A stretch of DNA of 64,000 nucleotides from Tsukamurella sp. 8F (GTDB lineage Bacteria > Actinomycetota > Actinomycetes > Mycobacteriales > Mycobacteriaceae), in NCBI RefSeq assembly GCF_029167375.1, contig NZ_JARFTP010000002.1, positions 124,001 to 188,000 on the forward strand, given 5' to 3'. Below the pieces are notes generated by a model, which was not told the DNA's origin, searched no databases, and was given only the letters and a program-made list of their open reading frames with translations. Position numbers and translations under genes: made by a program. Shown piece by piece: positions 8,220 to 16,242 of the stretch (the stretch's first letter is position 1; every line of letters starts with the position of its first letter).

Positions 8220-10925
8220 ATGGCACCGGCCGATCTGACCGAGAAGTCCCAGGAGGCGCTGCGCGATGCGCAGGCACTGGCTCTGGAGAATCACAACACC
8301 GAGGTCGGCGCCGACCACCTGCTGTTAGCACTCGTCGAGCAGCCCGACGGTCTGGTCGGCAGGCTGCTCGATCGAGTGGGCGTCGACACCCACGCCCTGC
8401 GCGATCGACTGACGGACGCCGTCGCGCGCCAGCCGAAGGTGACCGGAACCGCTGCAGGGCAGAGCGTGCACACATCGCGCGCGCTGAGCGAGGTGCTCGT
8501 CGCGGCGGGACGCGAGGCGGAGCGCTTCAAGGACGAGTACATCTCCGTCGAGCACCTGCTGCTCGCGCTCTGCGAGAGCGGTAGCAGGAATCCGGCGGGG
8601 CGCGCCCTGGCCGAGTGTGGCGCGACCCGTGCCGCGATCCTCGGGGCGCTCGTACAGGTGAGAGGAAGCCAGCGCGTGACGACCGATGATCCGGAATCCT
8701 CGTACGAGGCTCTGGACAAGTACGGCCGCGACCTCGTGGCCGCCGCTCGCAGCGGCGACCTCGACCCCGTGATCGGACGCGACGCCGAGATCCGGCGGGT
8801 CATCCAGATCCTGTCCCGCAAGACGAAGAACAACCCGGTCCTGATCGGCGAGCCCGGGGTCGGCAAGACGGCCGTCGTCGAGGGCCTGGCGCAGCGGATC
8901 GTACGCGGCGATGTACCCGAGGGCCTCCGGGACAAGACGGTCTTCGCCCTGGACATGGGTGCGCTCGTCGCCGGCGCCAAGTATCGGGGCGAGTTCGAGG
9001 AGCGACTCAAGGCCGTCCTCCAGGAGGTGAAGTCGGCCGACGGCCGGATCCTGCTGTTCATCGACGAGCTGCACACCGTCGTGGGCGCAGGCGCCGGCGA
9101 CGGCGCGATGGACGCCGGGAACATGCTCAAGCCGATGCTCGCCCGCGGCGAACTGCACTGCATCGGCGCGACGACGCTGGACGAATACCGACGCTACATC
9201 GAGAAGGACGCCGCACTCGAGCGCCGCTTCCAGACGGTGACCGTCGACGAGCCCACAGTCGAGGACACCGTCTCGATCCTGCGCGGCCTCAAGGAACGGT
9301 TCGAGGTCCACCACGGCGTGCGGATCCAGGACGCCGCGCTCGTCGCCGCCGCCGTGCTCTCGCACAGGTACATCACGGATCGGTTCCTGCCCGACAAGGC
9401 CATCGACCTCGTCGACGAGGCGTGCGCGGTGATCCGCACCGAGATCGATTCCATGCCGGCCGAATTGGATCAGATCACCCGCCGGGTGATGCAGCTGGAG
9501 ATCGAGGAGGCGGCGCTCCGCAACGAGACCGACGCCGCATCGAAGGAACGGCTCGAGCATCTGCGCAAGGATCTGGCGAACCAGCGGTCCGAGGCCGATG
9601 CGATGACGGCGCAGTGGGAGGCGGAGCGCAGCGCGATCCGCAAGCTGCAGTCGCTGCGCTCGGAGATCGAGCGCGTTCGGCACCAGATCGAGGAGGCCGA
9701 GCAGGCCTACGACCTCAACCGGGCGGCCGAGCTCCGGCACGGGCGGCTTCCCGAGCTGGAACGCCGGCTGCAGGGAGAGGAGGAGCGCCTCACGGAGAAG
9801 CAGGGGCGCGACCGCCTGCTGCGCGAGGAGGTCACGGCCGACGAGATCGCCGAGATCGTGGCGCGGTGGACCGGCATCCCGGTCGCCAGGCTCGTCGAGG
9901 GCGAGCGGCAGAAGGTGCTTCGGCTCGACAGCGTCCTGCACGAGCGGGTCGTCGGCCAGGACGAGGCGGTACGACTCGTCACCGACGCCGTGATCCGGGC
10001 ACGGTCCGGGGTCAAGGATCCGCGCCGGCCCATCGGGTCGTTCCTGTTTCTCGGGCCCACCGGTGTCGGCAAGACCGAACTCGCTCGGGCCGTGGCGGCC
10101 ACCCTCTTCGACTCGGAGGAGAACATCGTCCGGCTCGACATGAGCGAGTATCAGGAACGGCACACGGTGAGCCGGCTAGTGGGGGCGCCTCCCGGTTACG
10201 TGGGCTTCGAGGACGGCGGGCAGCTCACCGAGCAGGTCCGTCGGAAGCCCTATTCGGTCGTGCTCTTCGATGAGATCGAGAAAGCCCACCCGGACGTGTT
10301 CAACACCCTGCTGCAGATCCTGGACGACGGCAGGCTCACCGATTCGCAGGGGCGCACCGTCGATTTCCGCAACACCATGATCATCATGACCGCCAACATC
10401 GGGTCGGTGCATCTGCTGGACGGGATCGGGGACGACGGGGCCGTCACCGACGAGGCGCGCGAGCGGGTCATGGGCGAGCTACGGGCGCACTTCCGGCCGG
10501 AGTTCCTCAATCGGATCGATGACATCGTCCTGTTCAAGCCGCTGTCGCTCGGGGAGATCGAGACGATCGTCGACCTCCAGGTCGAGGACCTCCGGCGCCG
10601 CTTGGCCGAACGCCGCCTCACGCTCGAGCTCACCGATTCGGCGCGCGAGCTCATCGCCCGCGAAGGCTACGACCCGGTGTACGGGGCGCGCCCCCTGCGG
10701 CGCTTCATCTCGCACGAGGTCGAGACGAGCATCGGCCGCGCCCTGCTGAGCGGCGACATCTTGGGTGGCGCGGTCATCATCTTGGGCGCGGACGACGATC
10801 GGCTCGTGACCCGGTGGGAGAACCCCGAACCCGCTGCCACGGCGGTCCACGCCCCCGCGGACCGACTCGCGCCGACCCGCCCCGACGAGACCGTCGGGTC
10901 CGCTATCGAAGGAGACACAGCATGA
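8220..10925 (+). CDS. clpB: Disaggregase ClpB
   Basis: ClpB is the hexameric AAA+ disaggregase that pulls polypeptides out of aggregates together with DnaK. The 901-residue product has the N-domain repeats, Walker A GEPGVGKT near residue 210, a coiled-coil middle domain at about 400-520, and a second Walker A GPTGVGKT near 612. I chose the ATG at 8220, with GGAG seven bases upstream, over an in-frame ATG at 8202 inside cbpM. It is the last chaperone gene of the operon and overlaps the YceI gene by four bases. The last 40 residues after the D2 domain are an acidic, proline-rich tail. Confidence 0.96.
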   Translation: MAPADLTEKSQEALRDAQALALENHNTEVGADHLLLALVEQPDGLVGRLLDRVGVDTHALRDRLTDAVARQPKVTGTAAGQSVHTSRALSEVLVAAGREAERFKDEYISVEHLLLALCESGSRNPAGRALAECGATRAAILGALVQVRGSQRVTTDDPESSYEALDKYGRDLVAAARSGDLDPVIGRDAEIRRVIQILSRKTKNNPVLIGEPGVGKTAVVEGLAQRIVRGDVPEGLRDKTVFALDMGALVAGAKYRGEFEERLKAVLQEVKSADGRILLFIDELHTVVGAGAGDGAMDAGNMLKPMLARGELHCIGATTLDEYRRYIEKDAALERRFQTVTVDEPTVEDTVSILRGLKERFEVHHGVRIQDAALVAAAVLSHRYITDRFLPDKAIDLVDEACAVIRTEIDSMPAELDQITRRVMQLEIEEAALRNETDAASKERLEHLRKDLANQRSEADAMTAQWEAERSAIRKLQSLRSEIERVRHQIEEAEQAYDLNRAAELRHGRLPELERRLQGEEERLTEKQGRDRLLREEVTADEIAEIVARWTGIPVARLVEGERQKVLRLDSVLHERVVGQDEAVRLVTDAVIRARSGVKDPRRPIGSFLFLGPTGVGKTELARAVAATLFDSEENIVRLDMSEYQERHTVSRLVGAPPGYVGFEDGGQLTEQVRRKPYSVVLFDEIEKAHPDVFNTLLQILDDGRLTDSQGRTVDFRNTMIIMTANIGSVHLLDGIGDDGAVTDEARERVMGELRAHFRPEFLNRIDDIVLFKPLSLGEIETIVDLQVEDLRRRLAERRLTLELTDSARELIAREGYDPVYGARPLRRFISHEVETSIGRALLSGDILGGAVIILGADDDRLVTRWENPEPAATAVHAPADRLAPTRPDETVGSAIEGDTA

Positions 10926-11464
10926 GCGACCTGCCCCTCGAGCCCTCGTCGTGGCTCATCGACCCCGACCACTCGTCGATCGACTTCTCCGTGCGGCACC
11001 TGATGGTGAGCAGAGTCCGGGGGACGTTCCAGTCCTTCTCCGGCACCATCACCGTGGAGGACGGAACGGCCGGGGTCGTCGTCGAGATCGACACCTCGTC
11101 GCTGACCACCCGCAACGCCCGACGCGACGAGCATCTACGAAGCGGCGACTTCCTGGACACGCACGACCACCCCAAGGCGACGTTCGAGTCGACGGGCATG
11201 ACGGCGTCCGGCGACGGCTACGTCCTCACGGGCGACCTCACGCTGCGCGGCGTCACCAAGCAGGTGGATCTGCACGTCTCCTATCTCGGGCGCAACGGCG
11301 GAGTAGGCAAGGGCGAGGTCGTCGGTTTCGAGGCGACCACGACGATCACGCGTCAGGATTTCGGCATCACCATCGACGTGCCGACCGAGACGGGGGACAA
11401 GGTGGTGGGCGACGCCGTGTCGCTGTCCTTCGACGTCGAGGCCGTGCGCCTACAGACGCCGTGA
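10922..11464 (+). CDS. YceI-like lipid-binding protein
   Basis: The 180-residue product matches the YceI family, a lipocalin-like barrel that binds polyisoprenoids. It opens with [20 protein letters not shown] and carries the [12 protein letters not shown] and DLTLRGVTK motifs of the family. No signal peptide is present, so it is probably cytoplasmic. Its ATG overlaps the clpB stop, and AAGGAG lies upstream, so it is probably co-expressed with the chaperones under stress. Confidence 0.88.
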   Translation: MSDLPLEPSSWLIDPDHSSIDFSVRHLMVSRVRGTFQSFSGTITVEDGTAGVVVEIDTSSLTTRNARRDEHLRSGDFLDTHDHPKATFESTGMTASGDGYVLTGDLTLRGVTKQVDLHVSYLGRNGGVGKGEVVGFEATTTITRQDFGITIDVPTETGDKVVGDAVSLSFDVEAVRLQTP

Positions 11465-11510
11465 CGGTCCGATCCGTCTGAGACGCAGATCGATACGAGG
11501 TGACCTGAAG

Positions 11511-11618
11511 ATGGACGACGCGTACGCCGCCGCTGAGCAGAGTGCGGCCTCCCGTGACGGTGCCGCTGTGCGGTCGTCGTGCGCCGGGCCGCGTCCGTAT
11601 CCAAGACGATCGACCTAG
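11511..11618 (+). CDS. Possible 35-residue small protein
   Basis: An ATG at 11511, preceded by GAGGTGACCTGAAG, opens 35 codons ending in TAG just before the ribosome site of the next gene. The product is Ala/Arg-rich and unrecognised. The spacing fits a translated small ORF or leader, but codon content alone does not prove it. Confidence 0.25.
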   Translation: MDDAYAAAEQSAASRDGAAVRSSCAGPRPYPRRST

Positions 11619-11626
11619 GAGAACGC

Positions 11627-11980
11627 ATGAGTAGCAGCCATATCACCGAGATCGAAGGAGTGACCGAGATCCTCGACACCCTTGCCCTGTGGACGTTCGA
11701 GCAGACGACGAAGGCGTCGGGAGTCGAGACGGCGAAGCCGGAGGTCCGGCAGTCGGCCGTGGAACTCGCCAGCGCTCTGTACGACGCGGCCGCCGTGGTC
11801 GAGCTGAAGAAGAGTATCGAGCAGGCCGTCGCTCCGCTGGAGCTCGGCGGCCCCGCCAGCGAGCACGTGAGTCTGTTGGCGGGCGATGCCGCGCTCGCGG
11901 CGATCCTGCTGGCGCAGGATGCAGGGCACGATATGGCCGGCGGTCTCGAGGCCCCGTGGAAGTCCGTCGTCGCGGCCTGA
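11627..11980 (+). CDS. Unknown 117-residue helical protein
   Basis: The ATG at 11627 follows TAGGAGAACGC, a good ribosome site. The product is soluble and apparently all-helical, with segments such as SAVELASALYDAAAVVELKK and ASEHVSLLAGDAALAAILL, no signal peptide and no cysteines. I do not recognise the family. It sits between the chaperone/YceI operon and two membrane-protein genes on the same strand, with a 43-base gap to the next gene, so it may be part of the same stress-linked run. Confidence 0.65.
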   Translation: MSSSHITEIEGVTEILDTLALWTFEQTTKASGVETAKPEVRQSAVELASALYDAAAVVELKKSIEQAVAPLELGGPASEHVSLLAGDAALAAILLAQDAGHDMAGGLEAPWKSVVAA

Positions 11981-12023
11981 CCGACGTGTGGTCGAGACGT
12001 AGAGGAAGAAGGGAACCGAGCCC

Positions 12024-12176
12024 GTGGTGATTCTGTTCGAGGTGCTACTCGTCGTCGTCTCGCTCGCGATCGCGGCGTTCGCCGTGCTCGTGTTGTACAA
12101 CCTGCTGTACGACGGGAACGAGGGGCCCGACCGTGATGTGCCGTCGCGCGCTCGTCGGCCGCGGTCGCGCGATTGA
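12024..12176 (+). CDS. Small single-span membrane protein
   Basis: A GTG at 12024, with AGGAAGAAGGG upstream, opens 50 codons. The product is one hydrophobic helix ([20 protein letters not shown]) followed by a short Arg-rich cytoplasmic tail. Its TGA overlaps the next gene's ATG, so the two are likely coupled. Function is unknown; it may be a small partner of the DUF1345 protein. Confidence 0.6.
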   Translation: MVILFEVLLVVVSLAIAAFAVLVLYNLLYDGNEGPDRDVPSRARRPRSRD

Positions 12177-12832
12177 TGCCACGCCGCCCCGGTCCGCCCG
12201 TTCCCGCCTCGGCCACCCCGAGGCTCGCCGTCTGTCTCCTCGTCGGGGCGGTCGTGTCCGGCGCCGCGGGCGGCCTGGCGGGCACCCCGATCGCGCTGTG
12301 CGTTCTGCTCTGGGTGGCAGTCACCGCAACGCTGTTCGTGATCGCCGGTTGGCTGGTGCTGTGGCCGATGGACGCCGCCGGCACGCGTGCCGATGTTCGG
12401 CGTGAGGAGTTCCGGCCCGTCCTCGACGAGATCGTCGTCGTGTGTGCCGCGCTCGCAGGACTCGGTTCCATCGGCGCCCTGCTGGCGCTGGGGGGAACGA
12501 GGGCCGGTCCTCTCCCGGCGGGTCTTGCCCTGCTCGGCGTCTTCGCGTCGTGGGCCTCGCTGCATCTGATGTACGCGGCCCGTTACGCGGCGACCTACTA
12601 TGCGACCGAGCGTGGTGCGGGCATCGACTTCAACGATGACGAGCCGCCGCGGTACCGCGACTTCTTCTACTTCAGCTACAACCTGGGCATGACCTATCAG
12701 GTATCCGACACCAGCGTGACCGATGCGCGGTTCCGTTCGATCGTGTTGCGGCAATGCCTGCTGTCGTACGTCTTCGGAGCGGTGATCCTGGCGACCACCG
12801 TGAACCTCGTGAGTTCCGTCTTCACCGGGTGA
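12176..12832 (+). CDS. DUF1345 membrane protein
   Basis: The 218-residue product has four to five hydrophobic segments and the DUF1345 hallmark [18 protein letters not shown] near residue 165. The family is widespread and uncharacterised. The ATG overlaps the stop of the preceding small membrane protein (TGATG), which decides this start over a TTG three bases upstream. Confidence 0.85.
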   Translation: MPRRPGPPVPASATPRLAVCLLVGAVVSGAAGGLAGTPIALCVLLWVAVTATLFVIAGWLVLWPMDAAGTRADVRREEFRPVLDEIVVVCAALAGLGSIGALLALGGTRAGPLPAGLALLGVFASWASLHLMYAARYAATYYATERGAGIDFNDDEPPRYRDFFYFSYNLGMTYQVSDTSVTDARFRSIVLRQCLLSYVFGAVILATTVNLVSSVFTG

Positions 12833-12848
12833 CGGGCCGTCTCGGATA

Positions 12849-13046
12849 TCATTCGGCGCCCGACAGCGGGCGCAGCCGCAGGGTCACCGACGAGTGCACC
12901 GCCGACTCGGCAAGCGTCCACTCGACACGGCTCACGAGATACCAGCCGCGACCGATGGTCACGGTCTCGCCGATCCGCGGGACCACAGGCAGGTCGTAGG
13001 TGACGGGCTCCCTGTCTACGTCGGGAAAGACGACGTGTACGAGCAT
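12849..13046 (-). CDS. Unknown 65-residue protein
   Basis: Reading from the ATG at 13046, the product begins MLVHVVFPDVDREPVTYDLP and looks like a small beta-rich domain. It resembles short conserved hypothetical proteins of actinobacteria, but I cannot name a family. A GGAG lies directly against the ATG, leaving an in-frame TTG at 13052 as an alternative start. It is convergent with the DUF1345 gene and divergent from the acyl-CoA synthetase. Confidence 0.55.
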   Translation of the reverse strand: MLVHVVFPDVDREPVTYDLPVVPRIGETVTIGRGWYLVSRVEWTLAESAVHSSVTLRLRPLSGAE

Positions 13047-13093
13047 CTCCAACGGTCCAATCCTTAGAGGGCACGCGCCCGCGCGCGATCGAA

Positions 13094-13119
13094 ACCTATC
13101 GCTCTGCGGGGCGATAGGT
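13094..13119. promoter_or_regulatory. Nine-base inverted repeat in divergent intergenic region
   Basis: ACCTATCGC at 13094-13102 and GCGATAGGT at 13111-13119 form a perfect nine-base dyad with an eight-base spacer. It lies between the small minus-strand gene and the acyl-CoA synthetase, where an operator would be expected. No regulator gene is adjacent. It could also form a hairpin in the leader RNA. Confidence 0.5.
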
Positions 13120-13292
13120 GTGCTGATATCAACTTCTTGCGTTGTAGGCCACCGGAATTAGCGGCTGCGACAAGCCGGGATGGAGGCACCGACAAGTCTC
13201 ACGGATCACTATCCGATCCCATCGACGACGACCGGACGGGCGCCTTTCCCGGACGCGCCGCGCGAGCGCGACGGCGCTCGTAGGGTTGACGC

Positions 13293-14843
13293 ATGTTCGT
13301 GGATCTCGGTGTGCAGGACTTCCTTGACCGTGCAGAGCTCGTGTACCCGGAGCGTGTGGCGATCGTGGACGAGCCGGAGCAACCCGCGCCGTCGTGGGGT
13401 GAGGTGACGTACCGCGAGATGGCGAGGCTCGCCCGGGGACAGGCGGCGGCGCTCGACGATCTAGGCGTGCCGGTCGGCGGCCGCGTAGCGATCGTGTCGC
13501 ACAACGCGGCCCGGCTGCTGGTGTCGTTCTTCGGGGTATCGGGGTGGGGGCGGGTCCTCGTGCCCGTCAACTTCCGGCTCGCCGCGGCCGAGGTGCGGTA
13601 CATCGTGGAGAACAGCGGCGCCGAGGTCCTCATCGTCGATCCGGAGGTCGAGCACCTGCTCGACGCGGTCACCGCGAAGCACGTGTTCGTGCTCGGGCGC
13701 GACGACGAGAAGATCTTCGGTAACGACACGCGGGCGGAAGCCATGGGCGACCGCGTTGCGACTCCACGCCCGTGGCAGGGCGACGAGAACGCCACGGCCA
13801 CGATCAATTACACGTCGGGCACCACCGCGCGACCGAAGGGCGTGCAGCTCACGCACCGCAACCTGTGGCTCAACGCCGTCACCTTCGGCCTGCACGTCAC
13901 GCTGACCGAGAACGACGTGCTCCTGCACACCTTGCCCATGTTCCACGCGAACGGCTGGGGGATGCCATACGCGGCCACCGGGGTCGGTGCGCAGCACATC
14001 GTGCTGCGGAAGGTAGACGGCGCCGAGATCCTGCGCCGCATCGAGGCACACGGAGTCACCGTCATGTGCGCCGCCCCAGCAGTGGTGACGGCTGCGCTCG
14101 ACGCCGCGACCACGTGGCAGGGCGAGATACCCGGCCGCGACAGGGTACGCATCATCGTCGCGGGCGCACCGCCGCCGACCCGCGTGATCCACCGCGTTCG
14201 AGCCGAGCTCGGCTGGGAGTTCATCCAGATCTACGGCCTCACCGAGACGGCGCCGCTGCTCACCGTCAACCGCTTCCGCCGCGAGTGGGAGTCCGCCGAT
14301 CCCACCGAGCAGGCGCGTCGACTGGGCCGGGCGGGCGCGCCGGCGCTCGGCGTACACATCGAGATCGGTGACGATGGAGAGGTGCTGGCGCGTAGCAACC
14401 ACGTCTTGGACGCCTACTGGGCCAAGCCCGCCGAAACCGCAGCCGCGCTGGCAGGCGATCGCTTCCACACGGGCGACCGGGGCACCATGGAAGACGGGTA
14501 CCTCACGATCGCCGACCGCAAGAAGGACGTCATCATCTCGGGCGGCGAGAACGTCACCTCCATCGAAGTCGAAGACGTGCTCAATTCACATCCCGCCGTG
14601 CGCGAGGTGGCGGTTATCGGGATCCCCGACGAGAAGTGGGGCGAGCTGGTCACCGCGATCGTCGTCGCCGACGGCGTGACCGCCGACCGATTGATAGCGC
14701 ACTGCCGCGAGTCGCTCGCAGGATACAAGTGCCCCAAGAGGATCGAGTTCACCGATGCTCTGCCGCGGACGGCGACGGGGAAGATCCAGAAGTTCGTCCT
14801 TCGTCGTCCGTTCTGGGAGGGGCGGGACCGGCAGGTGAACTAG
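13293..14843 (+). CDS. AMP-forming acyl-CoA synthetase
   Basis: The 516-residue protein belongs to the ANL adenylating superfamily and should activate a carboxylic acid with ATP and load it on CoA. The A3 motif TSGTTARPKG, the A5 region YGLTETAP and the A8/A10 parts GDRGTMEDGYL and TATGKIQK are all present, so it looks active. It resembles the short/medium-chain FadD-type ligases. It stands alone, 155 bases before malic enzyme, so the substrate is unknown. Confidence 0.88.
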   Translation: MFVDLGVQDFLDRAELVYPERVAIVDEPEQPAPSWGEVTYREMARLARGQAAALDDLGVPVGGRVAIVSHNAARLLVSFFGVSGWGRVLVPVNFRLAAAEVRYIVENSGAEVLIVDPEVEHLLDAVTAKHVFVLGRDDEKIFGNDTRAEAMGDRVATPRPWQGDENATATINYTSGTTARPKGVQLTHRNLWLNAVTFGLHVTLTENDVLLHTLPMFHANGWGMPYAATGVGAQHIVLRKVDGAEILRRIEAHGVTVMCAAPAVVTAALDAATTWQGEIPGRDRVRIIVAGAPPPTRVIHRVRAELGWEFIQIYGLTETAPLLTVNRFRREWESADPTEQARRLGRAGAPALGVHIEIGDDGEVLARSNHVLDAYWAKPAETAAALAGDRFHTGDRGTMEDGYLTIADRKKDVIISGGENVTSIEVEDVLNSHPAVREVAVIGIPDEKWGELVTAIVVADGVTADRLIAHCRESLAGYKCPKRIEFTDALPRTATGKIQKFVLRRPFWEGRDRQVN

Positions 14844-14998
14844 CTGCGGGCAGAACTGGCGGCGGTCGGCGCAGGTGCCGTAGAGTCTTTCGCGCTGCTC
14901 GTCCCCCACGGCAGCGCGAGTGTGAAACGGGTTGTGACTCATCGGTAGCCGCGTGTCGGGTCCGCCCACCGACAGGCCGAGCAGACCAGGAGACCACA

Positions 14999-16180
14999 AT
15001 GACGTCGACCCCCGAGAAGTCGGTCTCGGCCCGGGAGATCACCAGCGAGGACATCTTCCGCGCGCACGAGAGCGGCAAGCTGTCCGTCGGGCTGTCCGCC
15101 CCGCTGGAGACGCAGCGTGACCTGTCCATCGCGTACACGCCCGGCGTCGCGCAGGTCTGTACCGCCATCGCGGAGGATCCCGCGTTGCGAAAGGACTACA
15201 CGTGGACCAGCCGCCTGGTCGTGGTGGTCAGCGACGGCTCGGCGGTCCTGGGGCTCGGCGACATCGGCGCGGCGGCCTCGCTGCCCGTCATGGAGGGCAA
15301 GTCGGCGCTGTTCAAGCGATTCGCAGGCCTCGACTCGATCCCGCTGGTGATCGATTCCAAGGACCCCGACGTGATCGTCGAGACGCTGGTGCGGATGCGG
15401 CACAGCTTCGGCGCCGTCAACCTCGAGGACATCTCGGCCCCGCGCTGTTTCGAGATCGAGCGCCGTGTCAAGGACGCCCTGGACTGCCCGGTCATGCACG
15501 ACGACCAGCACGGCACGGCGATCGTCGCCCTCGCGGCGCTACGCGGCGCGTGCACCGTCCAGCAGCGTGAGCTGAGGGATCTGCGCGTGGTCATCTCGGG
15601 CGCCGGCGCTGCGGGCGTGGCCATCACCGACATCCTGCTGGCGTCGGGTGTCAGCGATGTCGTGGTGCTCGACTCGAAGGGGATCGTCTCGGCGGACCGG
15701 AGTGACTTGACCGAAGTCAAGAAGGCACTGGCCGCGCGCACGAATCCGGTCGGACGCACCGGAGGCGTCGTGGAGGCACTGGATGGAGCCGACGTCTTCC
15801 TGGGCGTCTCCGCAGGCACCGTGCCCGAGGCGGCGGTCGCTTCGATGGCGCCCGACGGGATCGTTTTCGCGATGTCCAACCCGAACCCCGAGATCCACCC
15901 CGAGGTCGCACAGAAGTACGCTGCGATCGTCGCGACGGGTCGCAGCGACTTCCCGAACCAGATCAACAACGTTCTCGCGTTCCCGGGCGTCTTCAAGGGA
16001 GCACTCGACGCAGGCGCCCGCGCGATCACCGAGGAGATGAAGCTGGCGGCCGCCGAGGCCATAGTCTCCGTCATCGCCGACGAGCTCGCTGTCGACAGGA
16101 TCGTCCCCAGCCCGCTGGACCCCCGCGTCGTCCCGGCCGTGGCCGCGGCCGTAGCCGCCGCGGCCCGCGCAGGGGAGTAG
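14999..16180 (+). CDS. NAD(P)-dependent malic enzyme, short form
   Basis: Malic enzyme decarboxylates malate oxidatively to pyruvate. The 393-residue product is the bacterial short form without a phosphotransacetylase tail. Family parts seen are SIAYTPGVAQVC (substrate tyrosine region), GSAVLGLGDIG, MHDDQHGTAIV, the Rossmann loop SGAGAAGVAI and AMSNPNPEI. AGGAG precedes the ATG at 14999; an in-frame extension upstream has no such site. Cofactor preference cannot be read with confidence. Confidence 0.92.
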   Translation: MTSTPEKSVSAREITSEDIFRAHESGKLSVGLSAPLETQRDLSIAYTPGVAQVCTAIAEDPALRKDYTWTSRLVVVVSDGSAVLGLGDIGAAASLPVMEGKSALFKRFAGLDSIPLVIDSKDPDVIVETLVRMRHSFGAVNLEDISAPRCFEIERRVKDALDCPVMHDDQHGTAIVALAALRGACTVQQRELRDLRVVISGAGAAGVAITDILLASGVSDVVVLDSKGIVSADRSDLTEVKKALAARTNPVGRTGGVVEALDGADVFLGVSAGTVPEAAVASMAPDGIVFAMSNPNPEIHPEVAQKYAAIVATGRSDFPNQINNVLAFPGVFKGALDAGARAITEEMKLAAAEAIVSVIADELAVDRIVPSPLDPRVVPAVAAAVAAAARAGE

Positions 16181-16191
16181 CCGCTACCCGA

Positions 16192-16208
16192 CGGACCCCG
16201 CCGGTCCG
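16192..16208. terminator. Hairpin between convergent malic enzyme and flavoprotein genes
   Basis: CGGACC at 16192-16197 and GGTCCG at 16203-16208 form a perfect six-base stem with a five-base loop. It lies 12 bases after the malic enzyme stop and before the stop of the convergent flavoprotein gene. No T-run follows. Confidence 0.4.
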
Positions 16209-16242
16209 CTGCTGGTCGAGGTATGCCGGTAGTCGGCGCCCA

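Noticed and set aside
8325-10163. 612-codon frame antisense to clpB
   Set aside because: A mirror of high-GC codon bias. clpB in the other strand is complete and conserved.
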